Positions 15,172 to 19,521 of a stretch of DNA of 19,521 nt are shown piece by piece. The notes below the pieces were generated by a model. The model was not told the DNA's origin. It was given only the letters and a program-made list of their open reading frames with translations, and did not search any database. A program made the position numbers and the translations under genes. The stretch spans positions 500,254 through 519,774 of the forward strand of contig MU646348.1 of the NCBI GenBank assembly GCA_026770585.1, written 5' to 3'. Numbering within the stretch: the first letter of the stretch is position 1; each line of letters opens with the position of its first letter. Source of the DNA: Baffinella frigidus (lineage: Eukaryota; Cryptophyceae; Cryptomonadales; Baffinellaceae).

Positions 15172-15488
15172 CAAGCAAGACGACGCACGAGCCAGGAGGA
15201 AGATTGAAGGAGGCAGGTGGCCCTAGCTAGTAGGCCCTGACGGCACCCCAAGGGTCTGAATACCCGTACTGTATTTTACACGTAGAGGGGGAACCTCACG
15301 TCCCCCCGGGGGATCCTCTTTTCCCCGAAATAGGCTCATGTCTAATGTCTACATAAATGACTTCTCATCCCGCTCCCGCCCGAGGCTGGCCCGTCCAGGA
15401 CTCCGTCCTCACAAAGGGGTGTAAAGAGAGAATTCTCAGGCGGGAGAGGACCTACATGCACCTGTGTGGACCTGATAGAAATCTACTG
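15172..15488. other. Unique stretch between MITE-1 copies
   Basis: Contains a hairpin around GTCCCCCCGGGGGATCC (about 15300) and, at about 15318-15415, a diverged copy of the 645/2044 dispersed repeat (GGCCCGTCCAGGACTCCGTC). No gene is seen. Confidence 0.45.
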
Positions 15489-15717
15489 CGGCACCTTGCG
15501 CATAAGAAAGCGCACCCCCCCTGGCAACCGCATAGGATCCTGGGCATAGGCCTGCTGTACAGGGGTACCTCGCTCATAAGAAACTGCCTCCCCCTGGGAC
15601 CCTACAGTAGGGCCCTATGGTGGTCCTAGGGGGGGGGCAGTTTCTTGTAAGCGAGGTACACTGTACCCCTGTAGGGTTCCAAGGGATATGGTTCCTGATG
15701 AGCGAGGAATCTCTGTA
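15489..15717. mobile_element. MITE-1: degraded left half, full copy, degraded right end
   Basis: Left half without its terminal bases (about 15489-15557), full copy 15558-15673 with a duplicated GTACACTGTACCCCTGTA end, then a decayed right end to about 15717. Confidence 0.75.
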
Positions 15718-15810
15718 GATATCTACTGGGGCGGTCATCGTCACGAGACTTCGACTCAGGGGTCCTACGTCATGCGACACCAGCATCTCTCCTCGTCATG
15801 ACACTAGATG

Positions 15811-15933
15811 TACAGGGGTACCTCGCTCATAAGAAAACACCCCCCCCCCCTAGGAATACGGCATGGCCTTAGGCATAGTCCTACTGTATGGTCCTAGGGG
15901 GGGGCGGTTCCTTATGAGCGAGGCACCCCTGTA
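15811..15933. mobile_element. MITE-1 copy, last of the array
   Basis: Full copy. The right end carries one change (GAGGCACCCCTGTA). Confidence 0.85.
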
Positions 15934-15944
15934 CACGTGGGAGA

Positions 15945-16270
15945 AGTCGCGCGCGAAACCGGGGGCCTACGACGGGCAAGCGCTCTGCGGGACACGTGCA
16001 TGCGGCGTGGCAGCACTGTGCGTGTGCGAAACCGGGGGCCTACGACAGGCAGCGCTCTGCTACGCGTGCGTGCGGTGCGGCACAGTGCTGCGACGCGTGC
16101 ATACGGCGTGGCAGCACTGTGTATGTACGTGTGTGAGCCACGCATGCGGGGCTGGGCAGGGGGGCGTGCGGGGAAGGCAAGGAAGGCGTGCGGGGCTGGG
16201 CGGGGGAGGCGTGCAGATCTAGGCGGTGAGGCGTGCGGGGATGGGCAGGGAGGCGCCGGGCGTGGCGGCA
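15945..16270 (+). repeat. 73-bp tandem repeat followed by GGCGTGCGGGG repeats
   Basis: GCGAAACCGGGGGCCTACGA with CAGCGCTCTGC starts near 15953 and again 73 bp later. CGTGGCAGCACTGTG recurs at about 16008 and 16109. From about 16145, GGCGTGCGGGGNTGGGCAGG units repeat. ORFs here in several frames are by-products. Confidence 0.75.
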
Positions 16271-16600
16271 GCGGGGCAGACAGGGCTGCGGGAGCGCAGC
16301 CTCGTGCCACGTGACCAGGGGGGGGCGGGGCCAACCCAAGCAAGCAACGATCGTGGACCAGCTAATTCCCGCACGCAGCAGGCCACACGGGGGGGGGTCA
16401 GCACAGGGAGAGAGTGAGTTGTGACTTGACAATTTTGTTTTCCACCGGGCAAGCGGTCCCCGGACAGCACTTGTCCTCCCCCGCTCCTGCACCAACGCCA
16501 GCTCCAAGTACCTGAACCGACCCGCAGAGTGGACCCCCTACCGCGACGCCGCTCCGCCTGCTGCCGCACCTGCGCCACAACGCCGCGCCCCGAGAGCTGC
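16271..16600. other. Region downstream of eS6 (possible 3' UTR)
   Basis: GC-rich sequence on the 3' side of the minus-strand eS6 gene. An AT-rich patch (TTGACAATTTTGTTTTCC, about 16427-16443) could mark the transcript end on the minus strand, but no clear signal is seen. No separate gene is supported. Confidence 0.35.
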
Positions 16601-17332
16601 TTACGAGCTCTTGGTGGCAGAGTTCTGCGAGCGGCGCTTGGAGTGCTGCTCCGCGCGCTTCTCCTTCGCCTCCCGGGTCCGCTGCGCCTTGAGCTTGGCG
16701 TAGGCCGCGAGCTCGGTGCGGGTCTTGGTCGCGTTGGCGACCTTGAACGCCTTGGCGGCGCGCTTGCGCTGCAGACGCTGCGGGGTGACAAGGCGCTGGA
16801 TCTTGGGCATCTTGATGGTGGGCTTCTTGCCCTCACCACGGGTGATCTCACGCTTCACGCGGTAGGTCTTCTCGAGGCGGTCAGCCTTCTCAAGAGCAAA
16901 GAGCTTCCTGATCCGGGTGGCACGCTTCGGCCCGAGACGGCGGGGCACGGTGGTGTCGGTGAGGCCAGGGAGGTCGCCCTCACCCTTCTTGACGATCACG
17001 AGGTTGAGCACCTGGATGTCCGAGGACACGATGCACCCACGGACCGACTTCCTCTTGCGCTCACCCTTCCTGCGCTGGCGGTAGCACGTGGAGCCCTTCT
17101 TCAGGAGCAGCGACACACGCTTGGTGGTCATCACGCCCTGCTTCATCGGGAACCCCTGCTTGTCGTTCCCACCCGAGACCTTGAAGATGTACCCCGCGAA
17201 CTCGTCGCCGAGCACGTTGCCATCAACCTCCTGGTTCATACGCTTGTCGTAGAACTCGCGGAGCTTGCGCTCGTCATCGACCTCGAGCACCTTCTGGGCA
17301 CCCGTCGCGGGGTTCGAGACGTTGAACTTCAT
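16601..17332 (-). CDS. RPS6: Cytosolic small-subunit ribosomal protein eS6 (RPS6)
   Basis: A component of the 40S subunit body. The 243-residue product is complete and uninterrupted, close to the usual ~249. It starts [14 protein letters not shown] at the ATG and contains the eS6 signature [16 protein letters not shown] (about residues 54-69). The basic segment [18 protein letters not shown], then [20 protein letters not shown], follows in the expected order, with [10 protein letters not shown] around residue 140. The C-terminal helix is Lys/Arg/Ala-rich and ends [14 protein letters not shown]. It has one RRxS-type site where animals carry a longer cluster of S6-kinase serines; whether it is phosphorylated is unknown. 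No intron is needed. Third codon positions are almost all G or C, typical of a highly expressed gene here. It is divergent from the kinase-like gene, with a short shared upstream region. Confidence 0.97.
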   Translation of the reverse strand: MKFNVSNPATGAQKVLEVDDERKLREFYDKRMNQEVDGNVLGDEFAGYIFKVSGGNDKQGFPMKQGVMTTKRVSLLLKKGSTCYRQRRKGERKRKSVRGCIVSSDIQVLNLVIVKKGEGDLPGLTDTTVPRRLGPKRATRIRKLFALEKADRLEKTYRVKREITRGEGKKPTIKMPKIQRLVTPQRLQRKRAAKAFKVANATKTRTELAAYAKLKAQRTREAKEKRAEQHSKRRSQNSATKSS

Positions 17333-17379
17333 CGCGCCTGGCCGTGAGAGGAGTTGCTCGTGAGATCGAGTTGATTGAT

Positions 17380-17404
17380 TTTTATTCTCTTTTTATGCAA
17401 TGGC
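17380..17404 (-). promoter_or_regulatory. Possible TATA-like element of eS6
   Basis: Read on minus: TTGCATAAAAAGAGAATAAA, 50-70 bp upstream of the eS6 start codon, the only AT-rich block between the divergent genes on that side. Positional evidence only. Confidence 0.35.
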
Positions 17405-17463
17405 TCCAAGGGCTGAAGCGGCGGCACCCCCGTTTTTGAGGGGAAATGGGTCCTCTTTTGACG

Positions 17464-17500
17464 TTCTATAAATCGAATGACTTTTGACGTTTTATAAATC
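17464..17500 (+). promoter_or_regulatory. Two TATAAAT boxes of the kinase-like gene
   Basis: TTCTATAAATC and TTTTATAAATC lie 26 bp apart, each within a repeated GACGTT(C/T)TATAAATC(G/A)AATG(A/G) context. They predict transcription start near 17500-17530, making the ATG at 17604 the first likely start. Confidence 0.45.
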
Positions 17501-17603
17501 AATGGTCAAACGTTTTAGGCCCACGAGGGAGGAGGCTGTTGACGTCTCGAGGGGGATCGGTCAGGGTGTGGAGAGGGGGCAGCTTTTTTCTCTCTCCTCA
17601 GGC

Positions 17604-18371
17604 ATGACACTGATGAATCTCCGCGCCGCACGCGGCACGTGCCGCTACGGAACGATGGGCACGCCGGTGCTGCTGGCGTCGTTGTTCACGCTTACAAGTG
17701 GTGGCGGCGGAGGGCGGGCCCCCACGGTGTCGGTCGCGTTTGCTCCGCCCGCTCGCGCCCTGTTCCAACGATCTGCGCTCCTACCGCAGCGTGCCGTGTG
17801 CGGGGTGAAGCTCGTCACGGCCCTGCGCGTGCGGGGCGCGGCTCTCCGACCGTTGTGCATGGAGGCCACCGCCGAGCTGCTGCAGAGCAAGCCCAAGCAG
17901 CCAGCTGTCTTAAATGTCTATGTGTTCCTGACCATGGTCGGGTGGGGCAAGAACATCCTGATGGAGCAGATCCAAGCGCTCCCGCCCGACGAGCTCGCCG
18001 CTGTGTTCGGGAAAGGGATCCCGCCAGTGGTGCTCGAGTCGGACGCCATCGGCGCCAAGCGCTTCTGGCCGCGCGTGCGCCGCACGATCGTCGACGCGGA
18101 CGCCCCCGTGGGCGAGCACCTCTTCCTCAACAAGAACTTCCCGCCCAACGCGTGGGCGGGCGCGCGCCGCAAGCTGGAGGAGTTCTGCGAGGAGGGCGGC
18201 CTCGCGCTGCGCCTCCACGCCATCGTGCCCGAGAGCGCTGGGGAGGCGTACAACCCCTTCGGCCTCCTAGACCTCGCGGTGCACCCCTACACCTTACACC
18301 CTAAACCCCACACCCTAAACCCTAAACCTTCAACCCCAAAACCTCATCCCGAAACTCTAAACCCGAACCCC
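17604..18371 (+). CDS. Predicted plastid-targeted polynucleotide kinase-like domain, related to the tRNA ligase kinase module; 3' end unresolved
   Basis: The frame is open from before 17500, but ATG 17604 is preferred because it lies downstream of two TATAAAT boxes; ATG 17655 is the alternative. TTTTTTCTCTCTCCTCAG just before it looks like a splice acceptor, so a 5' intron is possible. From 17604 the product has 256 residues. A signal peptide (PVLLASLFTL, 21-30) leads to VSVAFAPP (42-49), the Ala-Phe plastid-import cleavage context. An Arg-rich transit region runs to about 95. The domain from about 100 resembles the kinase module of plant tRNA ligase: a P-loop-like VFLTMVGWGKN (107-117), a strand with ESDAIGAKRFWPRV (145-158), FLNKNFPPNAW (174-184) and AIVPES...NPFGLLDLAV. 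Walker A is irregular: Thr replaces the first Gly and Asn follows the Lys. From about 18290 the frame enters CCCTAAA-type repeat. Either an intron begins near GCG|GTGCAC (about 18278) or the gene is truncated. No ligase or phosphodiesterase domain is seen. Confidence 0.7.
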
Positions 18372-18376
18372 TGACA
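18290..18376 (+). repeat. Telomere-like tract, C-rich on plus, in the kinase-like gene
   Basis: CACCCTAAACCC, CCCTAAACCTTC and ACCCCAAAACC units. It is in frame with the preceding gene, giving an LHPKPHTLNPKP-type translation that is a repeat by-product. Confidence 0.85.
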
Positions 18377-18499
18377 CCATAAACGCTTTCCATGGTACAA
18401 CAAGCCCTGCGCGGATCAAAGATCGTCCAGGCGCGACATCGCGCGGGTCCAAACCGCAGCGGTGGCGCGCGCGGTAACCCGAGTGACCAGAGGCTGCCC

Positions 18500-18663
18500 A
18501 CACAGCGGACTCCAACGGGATTTTGTGAACAACCCACAAGTGGATGATCCGTAGGACCCTACGGTAGGCAATCCGTAGGGACATACCATGTATTTCTTAC
18601 GGATATCCTTACCGGTTTCGGATCAGAATCGGGAACAGAACATCCCTTCGTAGCCCGCCGTGA
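18500..18663. mobile_element. Foldback element with CACAGCGGACT ends (copy 2)
   Basis: Relative of 4912-5071. The left end CACAGCGGACTCCAACGGGA pairs with CCCTTCGTAGCCCGCCGTG. The middle has GGACCCTACGGTAGGCAATC and CCGTAGGGAC. Confidence 0.7.
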
Positions 18664-19068
18664 TGTCTGGCATATTTCCACCAGGAAGCTTCCTTCCTCC
18701 ATTTAGTCAGCAGTCGTACGGAGGAGGCTCCGCACACTCCCTTAGATGCGACCCTGCCACCAGCCACCTGACCACTTAGCAGTGGCCGAGTTCCTTCCCC
18801 CCCGGATATCCAGCGGAAATGGGGTTATAATCCCATGCAAATGCATAAAATTCTAGTTTAAATCGTTTAGATGGACTGTATCCGTGAAGCCCCCGGTGGC
18901 TGCTACGTGGGTGAACCAGATCGGGCTGAGGAGGAAAAGACTTCTTCACCAAAAGCTGTGTCAAGGCTGGGCCGTGACCGCCTGTGAAATTTACTACAGG
19001 TAGCCAGATCGATCTGGTCACCTTCGGGTGGCTGCTGGTGGACGCTGTGCCCCCACTAGCCCTTGGAG
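18664..19068. repeat. Gene-less stretch with inverted copy of the 11350 repeat
   Basis: About 18775-18926 is the reverse-complement partner of 11350-11500. The 133-codon minus-strand ORF spanning it has no recognised domain and extends into the adjacent palindrome, so I do not call a gene. CCAGATCGATCTGG at about 19003 is a short perfect palindrome. Confidence 0.55.
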
Positions 19069-19177
19069 GTGGCTCAAATAGTGCTCTGGAACCTTTTCGA
19101 TTTGCCTTGACATCGGGGGCGGATCCGACCCCGATGCAAGGTAAATTCGAAATCTTCCAGGGCACTATTTGAGCCAC
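19069..19177. mobile_element. 109-bp foldback element with GTGGCTCAAATAGTGC ends
   Basis: Left arm GTGGCTCAAATAGTGCTCTG, right arm CAGGGCACTATTTGAGCCAC. Inner paired blocks are CATCGGGG/CCCCGATG around GCGGATCCGA. Only one copy is seen. Confidence 0.8.
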
Positions 19178-19267
19178 GTGGGATGGCTGGTGGCCTGAGC
19201 CTCTCTCGACCTAGCAAGCAGGCGTATGCGTCCTGAACAAATAAACAGTATGTTAATAGGGGATCGT

Positions 19268-19399
19268 GCTGAAAACCGGGTAGTTAGGCCTACGGTATTG
19301 CCTACGGTAGGCCGTAGGGGCCTAGGGGGGCTCCTACGAAAAACCAGGTCCTCGGGGCCCTACGGCCTACCGTAGGCCTAACTACCCGGGTTTCAGTAC
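19268..19399. mobile_element. Foldback element with CTGAAAACCGGGTAGTTAGG ends
   Basis: Relative of 9200-9361: arms share GGGTAGTTAGGCCTACGG and CCGTAGGCCTAACTACCC. The middle differs (CCTAGGGGGGCTCC) and the element is shorter. Confidence 0.8.
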
Positions 19400-19473
19400 G
19401 TTACCCTAGGAATGTTTTAGAGGTGCCTACTCTCGAAGCAGACGCGGGAGGGCCCCTGAGCCTCTCGCAACCC

Positions 19474-19521
19474 CTGAACCTCCACACCCCAAACCCCACA
19501 CCCCAAACCCCTAAACCCCCA
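19474..19521 (+). repeat. Telomere-like tract, C-rich on plus, at window end
   Basis: CACACCCCAAACCCC units that continue past the last base of the window. Confidence 0.8.

Noticed and set aside
16219-16851. 210-codon minus-strand ORF overlapping the eS6 3' end
   Set aside because: Shadow frame of the GC-rich eS6 gene, Ser/Arg/Pro-rich with no domain; the eS6 frame is certain.
16529-17347. 272-codon plus-strand ORF opposite eS6
   Set aside because: Antisense shadow of eS6 produced by its strong G/C third-position bias.
17639-18304. 221-codon plus-strand ORF in the kinase-like gene
   Set aside because: Alternative frame with Arg/Ala/Gly-rich composition; the targeting signals and domain motifs are all in the other frame.
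18776-19177. 133-codon minus-strand ORF
   Set aside because: Spans a foldback arm and a dispersed repeat; no domain. Retained only as a finding about frame sharing with the 11350 copy.

Overview
The window is eukaryotic nuclear DNA, most probably from an alga with a red-lineage secondary plastid; a cryptophyte is my best guess, though haptophytes and heterokonts are not excluded. Three things point there. A cytosolic eS6 ribosomal protein gene is present. Two predicted N-termini show a signal peptide followed by Ala/Val-Ala-Phe at the cleavage site, the signature of import into four-membrane plastids. There are also long tracts of degenerate plant-type telomere repeat (TTTAGGG). No bacterial operons, rRNA, tRNA or CRISPR arrays were found. 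Gene density is low: most of the 19.5 kb is short non-coding mobile elements and simple repeats.

Layout. 1-3080: short palindromic elements, mainly an abundant family (here MITE-1) whose ends read TACAGGGGTACCTCGC, plus duplicated segments. 3090-3670: a 15-bp minisatellite, then a TTTGGGG-rich telomere-like tract. 3740-6140: three dispersed or tandem copies of an AATTTGACCAGT repeat, several AT-rich palindromes and a ~420-bp tandem duplication. 6141-6835: interstitial telomere-like DNA. 6988-8700: the first gene island, with a weak minus-strand ORF and a plus-strand gene for a predicted Tat-routed thylakoid-lumen protein; that gene has one likely intron, and its 3' part runs into a transposon (MITE-2). 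8720-11200: more foldback elements and a ~130-bp tandem repeat. 11200-12165: possible small exons separated by a CACCAAAC-rich tract. 12263-15933: a dense MITE-1 array. 16601-18376: the second gene island, with eS6 on minus and, divergently, a gene for a predicted plastid-targeted polynucleotide kinase-like domain resembling the kinase module of plant tRNA ligase. 18500-19521: three further palindromes and another telomere-like tract.

The genes do not form an evident pathway. The two plastid-targeted genes are independent single genes, and eS6 is cytosolic housekeeping. The notable signals are the plastid RNA-repair-like kinase, the transposon junction in the lumen protein gene, a MITE-1 copy whose core is amplified fourfold between a single pair of ends, several foldback families that share the same internal palindrome words, and telomere-like tracts whose orientation flips across the window in register with the predicted genes. 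All functional calls rest on reading the sequence and recalled family knowledge; no searches were run.
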